Source: Streptomyces griseoflavus
GTDB lineage: Bacteria > Actinomycetota > Actinomycetes > Streptomycetales > Streptomycetaceae
Assembly (NCBI RefSeq): GCF_014649995.1
Contig: NZ_BMUC01000001.1
Location: forward strand, 299,842 to 363,841
Length of the DNA stretch: 64,000 nt
Direction of reading: 5' to 3'
Shown: positions 1 through 11,600 of the stretch, piece after piece
Position numbering within the stretch: the stretch's first letter is position 1
How the letters are laid out: every line of letters starts with the position of its first letter
Made by a program: the position numbers and the translations under genes
Notes under the pieces: generated by a model
The model's input: the letters and a program-made list of their open reading frames with translations, nothing else
Database searches by the model: none
What the model was told of the DNA's origin: nothing

Positions 1-81
1 CTCCGGGTGCCAAAGGGGTCGGTGATTCTGCTGGTGGGACCGTCCCCCCGCGTCAACGGGTCCCGCTCGGAAGGGAATTAG

Positions 82-1491
82 GTGTCTGTTTCGTTCTCCG
101 CGTGGACGTCGCGCGGACGTGGGTCGGCCCGCCTCGCCGCGGGAACGCTGGTGTCCGGACTGGTCGCCGCCACCGTGCTCGCCGGTGCCGGGACGGCGGC
201 CGCCGACGTCGACGGGACGACACCGGCGCACAGCGGAGCCGCGGCCACCATAGGCGGACTCAAGACGTACGGCGCCGCCGTCATACGCGGCGCCTCCGGC
301 GACACCCAGGTGTCGGCGGGGCTGTTCGAGATGTCCGTCGAGGGCGGCGGCACGCTGCACACCTACTGCGTCGACGTCCACACCCCGACCCAGAAGGACG
401 CCAAGTACCACGAGACCGCCTGGAGCGGCACGTCGCTGGGCGTCAACGAGGACGCCGGCCGGATCCGCTGGATCCTGCGGAACTCCTACCCGCAGGTGAA
501 CGACCTCGCGGCACTGGCGAAGAAGGCCGGAATCCGGGGGCAGCTCACCGAGCAGGACGCCGCGGCCGGCACCCAGGTGGCCATCTGGCGGTACTCCGAC
601 GACGTGGACGTGGACGCCGTCGACCCCCAGGCCGAGCAGCTCGCCGACTACCTCCAGAAGAAGGCCCGCGACCAGCAGGAGCCCAGGGCGTCACTGACCC
701 TCGACCCGCCGGCCGTCTCCGGCCGCCCCGGCGAGCGGATCGGCCCGGTGACGGTCCGCACCGACGCCCGCAGCGTGACCGTCTCCCCGCCGGCGGAGGC
801 CGCCACGACCGGAGTGCGGATCGTGGACGCGAACGGCGAGCCGGTCACCACCGCCGCCGACGGGGGCCGGATCTTCTTCGAGGTGCCCGAGGACGAGGCG
901 GCGGGCAGTGTCGCGCTGACCGTCCAGGCCTCCACGACGGTGCCGGTCGGACGGGCCTTCGTCTCCGAGAGCCGCAGCCAGACGCAGATCCTGGCCGGCT
1001 CCAGCGAGTCGACCGTCTCCGCGACCGCGAGCGCCACCTGGTCGGAGGGCGGCGCGACACCCGCCGTGTCGGCCCGCGAGAACTGCGTCAAGGGCGGCGT
1101 CGACCTCACCGTCACCCACCGCGGCGACGCACCGTTCACCTTCTCCCTGGCCGGTACGGAGCACACCGTCGCCGCCGGCGGGTCCGCCACGGTGACGGTC
1201 CCGCTCAACGAGGACCAGCCGTACGACTTCACGCTCGCCGGACCGCCCGGCTTCGAGAAGCGCTTCACCGGCATGCTCGACTGCCGCACCCGCGCCGCCG
1301 AGGCGGGCACCACCACCCAGACCCTCACCGCTCCCAGCCCTCTGGTGAGCGCCCCCTCCGACACCGACCTCGCCGCGACGGGCGCCTCCAGTGCCACCCC
1401 CTGGATCACCGGCACCGCGATAGCCCTGGTCGTCCTCGGCGGAGCGGGCCTGGTCATCACCCGCCAGCGACAGAACCCGTCCGGCGACTGA
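82..1491 (+). CDS. Secreted thioester-domain surface protein with LAXTG-type sorting tail
   Basis: Predicted cell-surface protein of 469 residues. An N-terminal signal peptide (about 1-41, ending in Ala-rich sequence) is followed by a thioester domain in which Cys96 (YCVDV context) and Gln165 (TQVAIW context) are the expected partners of the internal Cys-Gln bond, as known for the TED adhesin family, which can attach covalently to targets. The middle is beta-rich and Thr/Ser-rich. The C-terminus has LAATG at about 430-434, a hydrophobic segment and a short Arg-containing tail, the layout of substrates of class E sortases in Streptomyces. The GTG start is chosen because GGAAGGGA lies about six bases upstream. 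It stands alone, with a hairpin just after the stop. The ligand is not known. Confidence 0.88.
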   Translation: MSVSFSAWTSRGRGSARLAAGTLVSGLVAATVLAGAGTAAADVDGTTPAHSGAAATIGGLKTYGAAVIRGASGDTQVSAGLFEMSVEGGGTLHTYCVDVHTPTQKDAKYHETAWSGTSLGVNEDAGRIRWILRNSYPQVNDLAALAKKAGIRGQLTEQDAAAGTQVAIWRYSDDVDVDAVDPQAEQLADYLQKKARDQQEPRASLTLDPPAVSGRPGERIGPVTVRTDARSVTVSPPAEAATTGVRIVDANGEPVTTAADGGRIFFEVPEDEAAGSVALTVQASTTVPVGRAFVSESRSQTQILAGSSESTVSATASATWSEGGATPAVSARENCVKGGVDLTVTHRGDAPFTFSLAGTEHTVAAGGSATVTVPLNEDQPYDFTLAGPPGFEKRFTGMLDCRTRAAEAGTTTQTLTAPSPLVSAPSDTDLAATGASSATPWITGTAIALVVLGGAGLVITRQRQNPSGD

Positions 1492-1506
1492 CCCACGACC
1501 GCGGGA

Positions 1507-1528
1507 CCCCCGGGCTCCCGCCCGGGGG
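1507..1528. terminator. GC hairpin after the thioester-domain gene
   Basis: CCCCCGGG and CCCGGGGG form a perfect 8-bp stem with a six-base loop, starting 16 bases after the stop codon of the thioester-domain gene. There is no clear T-run, as is usual in Streptomyces. It sits between two convergent genes and could serve both. Confidence 0.5.
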
Positions 1529-1567
1529 CGGGGGTGGCGGGTGCCGTCCCCTGGGCCGGTCACGGAC

Positions 1568-1855
1568 TCAGTCGGCGACGGGCGCCTCCGCGCCGACGGC
1601 AGAGGGCTCCGCGCCGCCGGCGCGGGACGTCCGGAAGAGGGTGGTCGCCCGGTGGCCGGTCTGCGCCGCCGGCATCGCCAGCCACAGTCCTCCGACGGCC
1701 GGTCCGAGGAGCTGCCACCAGTCCACGGCCGGCCCTCCGAGAATCCGCACGACCCACCCCGCGTCATACACCGCGACGCCGGCCAGCAGCACGCTGACGA
1801 GCGCCGCCGTCCACCAGTGCCCGGGCCATCCCCTGCCCGCGTCTGTTCCGCTCAC
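1568..1855 (-). CDS. Small membrane protein of unknown function
   Basis: A 95-residue protein with two hydrophobic segments (about 14-34 and 48-64), a short Trp-containing connection and an Ala/Gly-rich polar tail. I do not recognise a family. It is convergent with the thioester-domain gene and lies upstream of, and divergent from, ettA. Start ATG with a purine-rich AAAGCG stretch before it. Codon use matches the neighbours and no overlapping frame looks better, so it is probably real. Confidence 0.55.
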   Translation of the reverse strand: MSGTDAGRGWPGHWWTAALVSVLLAGVAVYDAGWVVRILGGPAVDWWQLLGPAVGGLWLAMPAAQTGHRATTLFRTSRAGGAEPSAVGAEAPVAD

Positions 1856-2033
1856 GCTTTCCCCTCCGCGGTTGCCCCGGTGCCGGGCCCCCTAATGTCC
1901 CGACCCACCCGCCACGCACCGAAACCCCAGGTCAGAGCCCTGCGACCGCACGGGTTTCCCCCCAGGGGTAGCGGTCGGGCAAGATGGGGTGTATCTGCCC
2001 ACTGCCAGATTTCAAGCTGCCGGACGGTTTCTC

Positions 2034-3698
<1,665 letters not shown>

Positions 3699-3702
3699 TC
3701 TC

Positions 3703-4125
3703 TTGCGGCACATCTACCGCTGCCCGCTGCGCTGGGCGGACATGGACGCGTACGGCCACGTCAACAACGTGGTGTTCCTCCGCTACCTGGAGGAAGCCCG
3801 TATCGACTTCCTGTTCCGCCCGGAGAAGGACTTCAAGCAGGGGTCCGTGGTGGCGCGCCACGAGATCGACTACAAGCGGCAGCTCGTCCACCGGCACCAC
3901 CCGGTCGACATCGAGCTGTGGGTCACCGAGATCAGGGCGGCGTCCTTCACCCTCACCTACGAGGTGAAGGACGACGACCTCGTCTACGTCCGCGCGTCGA
4001 CGGTGATCGTGCCGTTCGACTTCGAGGCGCAGCGTCCGCGCCGGCTCACCGGTGAGGAGCGCGCGTTCCTCCAGGAGTACACGGACGACCCCGCCGGTGA
4101 CGAGGAGGAGGCCGTCGCCGCATGA
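3703..4125 (+). CDS. Acyl-CoA thioesterase (4HBT hotdog family)
   Basis: A 140-residue hotdog-fold protein. The motif DMDAYGHVNNVVFLRYLEEAR near the N-terminus (shown in part) carries the catalytic Asp and the HVNN helix start of 4-hydroxybenzoyl-CoA-thioesterase-type enzymes, which hydrolyse acyl-CoA thioesters; the acyl substrate cannot be read from sequence. It begins at a TTG four bases after the ettA stop, with GGGG inside the end of ettA as the likely ribosome site, so it is probably translated in the ettA transcript. Its stop overlaps the next start by four bases (ATGA). Confidence 0.85.
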   Translation: MRHIYRCPLRWADMDAYGHVNNVVFLRYLEEARIDFLFRPEKDFKQGSVVARHEIDYKRQLVHRHHPVDIELWVTEIRAASFTLTYEVKDDDLVYVRASTVIVPFDFEAQRPRRLTGEERAFLQEYTDDPAGDEEEAVAA

Positions 4126-4787
4126 CGGTGCTCCACCTCGCCGACGAGGGGGAGGCCGCGGATCTCGCGGCCTTCCTCTCCCGGCTGCTGCGCTACGACC
4201 GTGCGGCCGCGGTGCGTCTGCAGGCGGCCGGCACGGCGCTGGCCGTCTTCGGGCGGCCGCCCTCCTTCGAGGTGCTCACCATCCGTGCCGTACGGCTCGC
4301 GAAGCCGTACGAGAACGGGCTCGACGTCACGCTGGACGTGACCGTGTCCGCGGGTGAACTGCTGGAGTCGGTCGACGAGACGGCCGTCACGGCCGCCGTG
4401 CCGGGCGCGGTGACCGGACCGCCGTGGGCCGGCGTGCTGCCGCCGCGCGGTGGCTGGCGGGCCGAGCCCGGACTGCCCGCGCCGGAGCAACTGAGGGCAC
4501 TCGTCGCCGCGTCGGTCGCGGAGTTCCGGTCCCGTACGGAGGGACTGGAGCCCCAGGCGCGTACGCGGGCCGAACTCGACCGCATCGGGCGGGAGATATG
4601 GTCCCGCACGGTCGCGGAGACCGGGCTTCCGGTGCGTGCGGTGCACGCCGCCCAGTCACTGGGGTTCCTGCGCGGGGCGGAACAGGGGCTGTTCTCCTCG
4701 GGGAGCTGGCTCCGGCTGCGCACGCCCTACGGGTCGGTCGCCGTGCGGCGGGCGGGCGTCGGCGCGCTGGGTCTCAGCGTGCGCTGA
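4122..4787 (+). CDS. Conserved hypothetical protein, third gene of the ettA unit
   Basis: 221 residues, no signal peptide or membrane segment, no motif I recognise. The N-terminal half has alternating hydrophobic and Arg/Ala-rich stretches; the middle contains a Pro/Gly loop rich in Trp (PPWAGVLPPRGGW), then a long Arg/Glu-rich helix. The ATGA overlap with the thioesterase indicates translational coupling in an ettA-thioesterase-this gene unit. The pairing suggests a cytosolic role, but no function can be given. Confidence 0.75.
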   Translation: MTVLHLADEGEAADLAAFLSRLLRYDRAAAVRLQAAGTALAVFGRPPSFEVLTIRAVRLAKPYENGLDVTLDVTVSAGELLESVDETAVTAAVPGAVTGPPWAGVLPPRGGWRAEPGLPAPEQLRALVAASVAEFRSRTEGLEPQARTRAELDRIGREIWSRTVAETGLPVRAVHAAQSLGFLRGAEQGLFSSGSWLRLRTPYGSVAVRRAGVGALGLSVR

Positions 4788-4842
4788 GGCGCGTGCCCGC
4801 GCTCGCTCACAGCCGTACCGACCGCCGCTGGCGTACCGCGGG

Positions 4843-5805
4843 TCACTCCCGCCCGCTGTCGTCCGGGCGGACCGCGATGTGGTCCGGTTCCAGTTCCAGG
4901 GCCACGCGGTCGCGCATGCCCAGGGCGCGGGTGTACTCGGCGGGGAGCTGGAGGCGGCCCGCGCGGTCCAGCATCGCGTACTCGCGGGCGACCACCTTCT
5001 CGTCGCCGGTGTCGGCGTCCACCTCGCTGCGGCGTAGCACCTCGGTGGAGGTGCGCCCGTCCCGGATGGCGACCGTGCGGCGGACCTCGCCCGCCACCGC
5101 CTGGTCGTGGGTGACGATCACGATCGTCGTGCCGAGCTGTTCGTTCGCGGTGCGGAACGCGGCGAAGATCTGTTCCGCCGTGTGGGAGTCGAGTTCGCCG
5201 GTGGGCTCGTCCGCGAGCAGCACCGACGGCCCGCCCGCGAGCGCCACGGCGATGGCGACGCGCTGCTGCTGCCCCCCGGACATCTCGTGCGGGCGCCGGC
5301 CGGCGCAGTCGGCGACTCCCAGCAACTCCAGCAGTTCCCGTGCCCGTTCGGCGCGGGCCCGGCGTGCGGTACGGGACCGGCGGCCGGCCAGCTGCATCGG
5401 CAGGGTGACGTTCTGCGCCGAGGTGAGATACGGCAGCAGATTGCGGGAGGTCTGCTGCCAGACGAAGCCGACGACCTCACGCCGGTAGGCGAGACGGTCC
5501 TTCGCGGTCATCGCGAGCAGGTCACGGCCCGCCACGCGGGCCGCCCCGGCCGTCGGGGTGTCCAGACCGGCGAGGATGTTCATCAGGGTGGACTTGCCGC
5601 TGCCGGACGCCCCCACCAGCGCCATCAACTCCCCTTCGCGCACCAGCAGGTCGAGGCCCTGGAGCGCCTGCACCTCGACGCCGTCCGCGGTGAAGACACG
5701 GACCAGCCGGTCGCAGGTGATGAGCGCGTCGTGGCCGTACGCCGGGCGGTCACGGTCGGCCGTGACACGGCCGGCGAGGTCGGCCAGGGTCGGGTTCGAG
5801 GTCAT
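4843..5805 (-). CDS. ABC exporter ATPase (MacB/LolD type) with C-terminal AbrB-like domain
   Basis: ATP-binding subunit for the two FtsX-type permeases encoded just upstream. Walker A is GASGSGKS at 65-72, signature MSGGQQQRVA near 175, Walker B VLLADEP at 195-201, and the H-loop VTHD follows. The start ATG at 5805 has AGGAGG six bases before it; a longer reading back to 5871 lacks this. The ABC domain ends near 252. Residues about 275-314 (EYAMLDRAGRLQLPAEYTRA onward) look like a SpoVT-AbrB/MazE swapped-hairpin half, which is unusual for a transporter ATPase. The gap to the permease gene is 55 bases. The substrate is unknown. Confidence 0.85.
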   Translation of the reverse strand: MTSNPTLADLAGRVTADRDRPAYGHDALITCDRLVRVFTADGVEVQALQGLDLLVREGELMALVGASGSGKSTLMNILAGLDTPTAGAARVAGRDLLAMTAKDRLAYRREVVGFVWQQTSRNLLPYLTSAQNVTLPMQLAGRRSRTARRARAERARELLELLGVADCAGRRPHEMSGGQQQRVAIAVALAGGPSVLLADEPTGELDSHTAEQIFAAFRTANEQLGTTIVIVTHDQAVAGEVRRTVAIRDGRTSTEVLRRSEVDADTGDEKVVAREYAMLDRAGRLQLPAEYTRALGMRDRVALELEPDHIAVRPDDSGRE

Positions 5806-5860
5806 CGGGGCCCTCCTGCGGGGAGTTGTCGTCGCGGCGGGACAGCGGGCGGCGGGAGGG

Positions 5861-8653
5861 TCACCGGGCATCGCCCGCCCGCAGTTCCCGCACCGACCCC
5901 CTGCGCCCCGACCACCAGGCCTGCGCCGCCGCGATCCCGACGGCCAGGGCGAGCACCGCCAGCGCCGGCACCAGCAGCGACACCGGATCGGTGCGCAGGA
6001 CCGCCCGTCCCGCCGGGGACGAGGAGGCGGACACGGCGATGGTCGTCAGGTCGACGCCGGGTGACAGCAGCCGGATGGCGGCCCAGGCGGTGACGGTGCC
6101 GCCGGCCGCCGCGAGCAGCGCCTGCGGCAGGGACTCCAGGACGAGCAGCCGACGGCCCTGGGCCCGGGTGAGCCCCATGGTGCGCAGCCGCGCCAGGAGC
6201 GCCGCGCGTTCGGGAGCGGCGCGCAGCAGGGTCAGCAGCAGCGCGAGGACGGCGTATCCGGCACCGGCCGCCACGGCCGCCGCGTAGACGCGCTCGGCGC
6301 CGGACCGGAGCGGGGAGTCGGAGTACCGGGCGTGCTCCTCCGCACGGAGGTGGACCCGCGCGGTGCCGCCCGCCGCCTCGCGCAGCGCGCTCCCGTCCGG
6401 GCGGTCGCCGGTCACCAGCAGCGCGGTCGGCCGGGCGGAACCCTCGGGCACCCCGGAGCGGTCCACGACGAGGAAGTCCTGCCCGGTGACCGCCGGGGTC
6501 CGCTCCCGCACCTCCACGATCCTCACCGAGATGAAGCCGCCGTCGCCCAGGCCCATCCGGAACGGCCGGGTGCCGTAGCGGTCGGCGACCTCGGGGGAGG
6601 CCAGGGCGGGCAGGGCGCCGGCGTCCGCGGGCGCCTTCAGCAGGTCCGCGTCGAACGCGCCGATGTCCGTGTGCCGGGAGAGGGCCGCGTAACCGGTGGG
6701 GTCGACGGCGGCCACCGGGACCGCCAGCCTGCTGTCCCGCGGCTGGGCGTAGAGGGCGACGGCCACGGCGGTGACGTCCCGGACGCCGGGTGCGCGCCGG
6801 ATCCGCTCGGTCAGGCCGGACGGCAGATCCGGCGCCCCTTCCAGGCGGGCGTCCGCGCCGACGGCGAGGACGGCGGCGCGGTCCCGGGCGTCGGCGACAC
6901 CGGTGAGGACGGAACCGCCGAACGCGGCGGTGGTCAGCGCGGTCAGCAGGGCGAGGAGCGGCAGTACCGCGGAGCCGGACGTGCGGGCCGCGCGGGCCAG
7001 CGACAGCGGGCCGACCACGCCCCGCAGCCGCCCGGCCGGACGGGCCAGGCCGCGCAGCGGCAGCGGGTACAGGCGTACCAGCAGCAGCGCGGCGATCATC
7101 CCCACCAGCACCGGGGCCAGGGACACCAGGGCGTCCCCGGACGTCCCCCCGCCCTCCGCGGTGCCGCGGGTGCGCAGCGCCACGACCGCGCCCACCGCCA
7201 CGGTGACCAGGGTGAGTTCGGCGACCGTACGGCGCCGCGAGGGGCGGGCCGCGGCGATGTCCTCGCGGGCGGCGTGCACGCGTACCGCGCGGTGCGCCGC
7301 GACGGCCCGCAGCGGCAGCGCCGCACAGGCGAGGAGGGCGACGGCACCCGCAGCGGCCACCGCGTACGGCGTGCGGCCCCCGGGGAGCAGGAGCAGGGCG
7401 GCCGTCAGACCCAGCGCGGCGGCGGGTACGGCGACCACCGCGGTCTCCGCCAGCAGGCGTGCGGCGAGACCGGCGAGGGAGGCGCCGCGGGCGCGCAGCA
7501 GGGTGAGCTCGGCGCGACGGCGGTCGGCGGCGAGACCACCCGCCATGAGCAGGACGACCGCCGCGACCGTGCCGGTGCCGAAGGCGGCCACGGCGACCAG
7601 CGAGCCGATGGCGGTCCGCAGTGCTCCGTACTCGCCGAACACCTCGTCGAGGGCGGTGTCCGCCTCCAGGCTGGGCGAAACCGCCGTACGGGCCTGCTGG
7701 AGCAGCGGGCCCGCCTCCAGGGAGGCCAGGGCGGACGTCAGCCGGGGCAGGTCGTGACCGTGCAGCCCGGACGCGTCGGGGGCCAGGTGCCAGTACCGCT
7801 CAGGGAGGCCGGTGGCGAGGATCGCCGGGGCGGCGTCCGGGGGCAGCAGCAGCGCGCCGACCCAGTACACGCTGCGCGCGGGGTCGTCGGGGACGGTCAT
7901 CAGGTGCGGGCTGCGCAGGACCGGCGACGTCGACCAGTACGCCTCGTCGGGGGCGCGCGGGTCGACGATGCCGGTGACGCGCACCATGAGCGGGCCGCGC
8001 TGGAGGCCGGGCACGCGCAGCACCGAGCCGACCGCGATGTTCAGTTCCCGGGCCGTCTCGGCGGTGACGGCCGCCTCGACCGCACGGGTCGCCGCGCCGG
8101 CGCCGTCCGGTGCCTTGGGCAGCCGGCCCTCCCGCAGCCGGGAGTGGCCGGCGAGGTCGTTCTGGGCGACGAGGTGGAACTGCGGGGGCAGCGCCGACGG
8201 CTGGGCCAGCTCCGCCGGTTCCCGGACCGGCAGGGGATCGGTGGTGCGTACGCCGTAGGCGGACTGGTCCCGGTCGAGGGGCAGGGACCGGCCGGGCAGT
8301 GAGAGGAGTTCGGCGCGCGGTCCGCGTACCGCGTCCCACCGCAGGTCCGCCTCCCGCGTCTCCTGCGGAACGAGCGTGTCGGCGTCGGAGGTGAAGAGCT
8401 GGACGGTGGTGCGGGAGGGCCCGGCCGACTCCATCGCCCGGCGCAGCCCCGCGTCGCCGTACCGGTCGACGGCGAGCGGCAGCGCGGCGGCCAGGCACGC
8501 GGTCACCGCGACGAGCACCGCGAGGGCCACCGCCGCGCCGGGCGCCGACCGCAGCCGGGTACGCACCCAGCCGGCCACGGCCGCCCGCGGTCGTCCCGTG
8601 CGTCGCGCGCCCACGTCGGCCGCCTTCCCGGTCGCTCGGCGTGTGCGGGTCAT
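5861..8653 (-). CDS. FtsX-like ABC transporter permease
   Basis: 930-residue membrane protein with a cytoplasmic Arg-rich N-terminus, a first membrane segment near residues 40-60, a large extracytoplasmic region, a membrane block in the middle (three to four segments, Leu/Ala-rich, with the DRRRAELTLLRARGAS coupling element), a second soluble region, and a C-terminal membrane block with PERAALLARLRTMGLT. This duplicated arrangement is typical of actinobacterial FtsX-type exporters of the MacB superfamily. The ATG at 8653 overlaps the upstream permease stop in ATGA, so the two are coupled; the frame continues upstream without a plausible start. Confidence 0.85.
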   Translation of the reverse strand: MTRTRRATGKAADVGARRTGRPRAAVAGWVRTRLRSAPGAAVALAVLVAVTACLAAALPLAVDRYGDAGLRRAMESAGPSRTTVQLFTSDADTLVPQETREADLRWDAVRGPRAELLSLPGRSLPLDRDQSAYGVRTTDPLPVREPAELAQPSALPPQFHLVAQNDLAGHSRLREGRLPKAPDGAGAATRAVEAAVTAETARELNIAVGSVLRVPGLQRGPLMVRVTGIVDPRAPDEAYWSTSPVLRSPHLMTVPDDPARSVYWVGALLLPPDAAPAILATGLPERYWHLAPDASGLHGHDLPRLTSALASLEAGPLLQQARTAVSPSLEADTALDEVFGEYGALRTAIGSLVAVAAFGTGTVAAVVLLMAGGLAADRRRAELTLLRARGASLAGLAARLLAETAVVAVPAAALGLTAALLLLPGGRTPYAVAAAGAVALLACAALPLRAVAAHRAVRVHAAREDIAAARPSRRRTVAELTLVTVAVGAVVALRTRGTAEGGGTSGDALVSLAPVLVGMIAALLLVRLYPLPLRGLARPAGRLRGVVGPLSLARAARTSGSAVLPLLALLTALTTAAFGGSVLTGVADARDRAAVLAVGADARLEGAPDLPSGLTERIRRAPGVRDVTAVAVALYAQPRDSRLAVPVAAVDPTGYAALSRHTDIGAFDADLLKAPADAGALPALASPEVADRYGTRPFRMGLGDGGFISVRIVEVRERTPAVTGQDFLVVDRSGVPEGSARPTALLVTGDRPDGSALREAAGGTARVHLRAEEHARYSDSPLRSGAERVYAAAVAAGAGYAVLALLLTLLRAAPERAALLARLRTMGLTRAQGRRLLVLESLPQALLAAAGGTVTAWAAIRLLSPGVDLTTIAVSASSSPAGRAVLRTDPVSLLVPALAVLALAVGIAAAQAWWSGRRGSVRELRAGDAR

Positions 8654-11600
8654 GCCGGGTCGCCTCCCCGGTCGCGCAGGGACGTCACCGGGGCCGCCCG
8701 GCGCAGCGCCAGGACGGCCGTGATCAGGAGGGGGGCCGCGGCCACGGTGGTCAGGAGGACGGCCACCCGCAGCGGGGGCAGTTCCACCAGGACCTGCGGC
8801 ACCGGACGGGTCGCCTCCGAGGTCAGCATGATCAGGGGGATCACCGCACGGGCCAGCACCGCGCCGAGCAGGACACCCACCGCCAGCGCCAGACCGACCA
8901 GGACCCCGTGCTCGACGAGCACCACCCGGGCCAGCCGGCGCCGTGAGGCGCCGAGGGCACGCAGCACCGCGAACTCGGCGGAGCGCTCGCGCAGCGACCC
9001 CGCCGCGCTCACCGCGAACCCGACCGACGCCAGCGCCGCCGCCGCGAGGGCCGCCGCACCGAACGCCGTACCGGGGCCGGCGCCGAACGGGTCGTCGCGC
9101 AGTTCCACGGCCATCTCGTCCCGCACCACCACCCGGGACGGATCGAGGTCGGGCCGGGCGCGCAGCGCCCCGGCCACCCGCTCCGTGTCGCCCGGCGCTG
9201 CCGCCAGCCACCACTCGTTCGGCGGCAGGCCCTCGCTCCCGCGTGCCTGGAGCACCCGGTTGACGGACCGCAGATCGACCAGCAGGGCGCCCCCGTCGGT
9301 CTTCCCCCCGCCCGGCGGCGTGGACGGCAGCGCCCGCACCGCCCGCACGATCCGCACCGGCACCGTGCCGCCGCTGATCGGCACGTCCACCCGCTGCCCC
9401 GGACGGGCGCCGGTGGAGTCGAGGTAGCGGTCCGTGGCGACGGCGGTGACCTCGGACGCCGCCGGCTGCGGGACCCGCAGGCCGATCGTGAGCGGCGAGG
9501 GAAGCCAGGTCAGATCCGGGTCGGTGTAACCGGTGCCGTAGGTGAGGGTCGCCGGATCGCCCGGCTCGGTGCGGGGCGGGGTCGGGCTGGTGTCCTCACC
9601 GGGGACGGGCGCCGCGCCGTCCACGCGGGCGGACAGTTCCCAGGCGTCCGGCAGTGGCAGGGACCGTTCCCGGCCGCCGCCGTCCGTGGCGGTCAGCGCC
9701 GCCAGGGTGAGCCGGTGCCGTTCGGCCCGCAGGGCGGGCTGCAGCAGGTCCAGCCGCAGCCCGGTCAGGGTCAGCTCACCGGGGGGCGCCTCGGCGGTGG
9801 CCGCGAGGTCGAGCGCGAGGTCGTGCGGACCGCCGTCGGCGGGCAGGGCGCCGAGGGGGAAGGCGTACGGGACGCCGGAGGAGTCCTCCACGGTGGCGGT
9901 GACCTCGACCGTGGTCTCCGGGCCCGCGCCCGCCAGCCGCGCCGTCAGCGTCAGACGGTCGGTGCCCGCCGGCACGCGGACGCCCGCCGTGTCGCCCTCG
10001 GGCGCCAGCGGGGCCACCAGTGTGCGCACCGGCACGGGCGCGAGGTCCCCGCGCAGCAGCACCGTCCGTGCCGCGTGCGCGGTGTCCAGCGCCAGCACGG
10101 TCGCCGTCCGTCCGCCGGACAGCGGCACCGTCGTGCGGGCGGCGGGAGCGGCCGCCCGTACGCCGGGGACGGCCGCGTACGCCCGGGTACGGCCGAAGCC
10201 GCCCTCGGCGGTCAGTACCCGCACCGGCGCACCGGCCCGGAAGTCCGCCTGGTCGTCCTGCGAACGGTCCCACGAGGAGCCCTGGCCGATCGCCAGCATG
10301 CCCAGCGCCACGGCGAGCACCAGCAGCAGCATCGGGCCGGCCCCGCGCATCGGCCGGCGGCTGAACTGCCAGCCCGCCAGCGCCCCCGGCAGCCCCCGGC
10401 CCGCCGCGGCCCGGCGCTCGGCCAGCCGTGCCGCCGGCGGCAGCAGCCGCAGCGCCAGCACCGTGCCGGCGAGCAGCGCCAGCGCCGGGGCGACCACGAG
10501 CAGCGGATCGACACCGGTGTCCTCGCCGACGGCACCGGACGGCCGGCGGCTCAGCTGCCAGTACGCCACCCCGGCCACCGCCAGCAGCCCCAGGTCGGCG
10601 CCCGCGCGCACCGCACCGGGCAGCGGCTTGGCCCGGCCGGAGGTGAAGGAGGAGGTCAGGGCCGGGACCGTGACGGCCAGCGCGCAGCCCAGCGCCACCG
10701 CCGCCGACGCCAGCCACACCGTGCCCCGCCCGGCGACCGCGGCGACGGACGTGTCCAGCCCGAGGCCGATCCGGGCCAGTGCCCCCTGTCCGGCCAGCAG
10801 CCGGGTCAGCGGGCCCGCCAGCAGCGGGGCGCAGGCCGCCGCGGGCGCGGCCAGCAGCAGTGCCTCCAGCGCGGCGAGCCGGGCCACCTGGGCGCGGGAG
10901 GCGCCGCGGGCCCGCAGCAGCCGGGTCTCGCCGGCGCGTTCGGTGCTCAGCAGGCGGGCCACCAGCAGCAGCGCGCAGCCGGCGAGGAGGGTGAGCTGGA
11001 GGGCGATGACCAGCAGGGTCGAGCGGGAGACGAGCAGGGAGCGCTCGACCCGGTCCAGCACCGCGGGCAGCTCCGTCGTGGCGGTCGCGGTGCCGCCCAG
11101 GGCGTCGGCCTTCGGCAGGGCGTCGGTGCCCTCGCGGGCGGCCTCGCGCAGCGCGTCGATCCGTTCGGTGGTGACCGCCGAGAAGTCGGCCGTCGCCAGC
11201 CATCCGGAGGGGCCCGCGCTGACCCGGTCGCCGGTGAACACGGAAGGGTCGGCGAGCAGGGGGCCGTATGTCGTGAAGTGGAGTTCGACGATGCCCCGGC
11301 CGCCGAGTTCGTCCAGCCGCCAGTAGGGGGCGGCCGTGTCCACCGGACGGTAGACGCCGGTGACGTGGAGGTGCGCCGGGGGGCCGTCGAGGCGGTTGGC
11401 GAGGGTGAGGCGGGCACCCGGTCGCAGTCCCAGGGCCCGGGCGGCCCGTTCGGGGACTGCGGCCTCGATCTCCGCGCCGGAGGTCCGCGCGGGCGCGCGG
11501 CCGGCGGTGACGCGTATCTGCGTGGGGTCCAGGGCCGCGAGGTGGGTGAGGTCGGGGTCGCCGCCCGGGGCACGCCGGTCCGGGGGGCGGAGCGCCTCGG

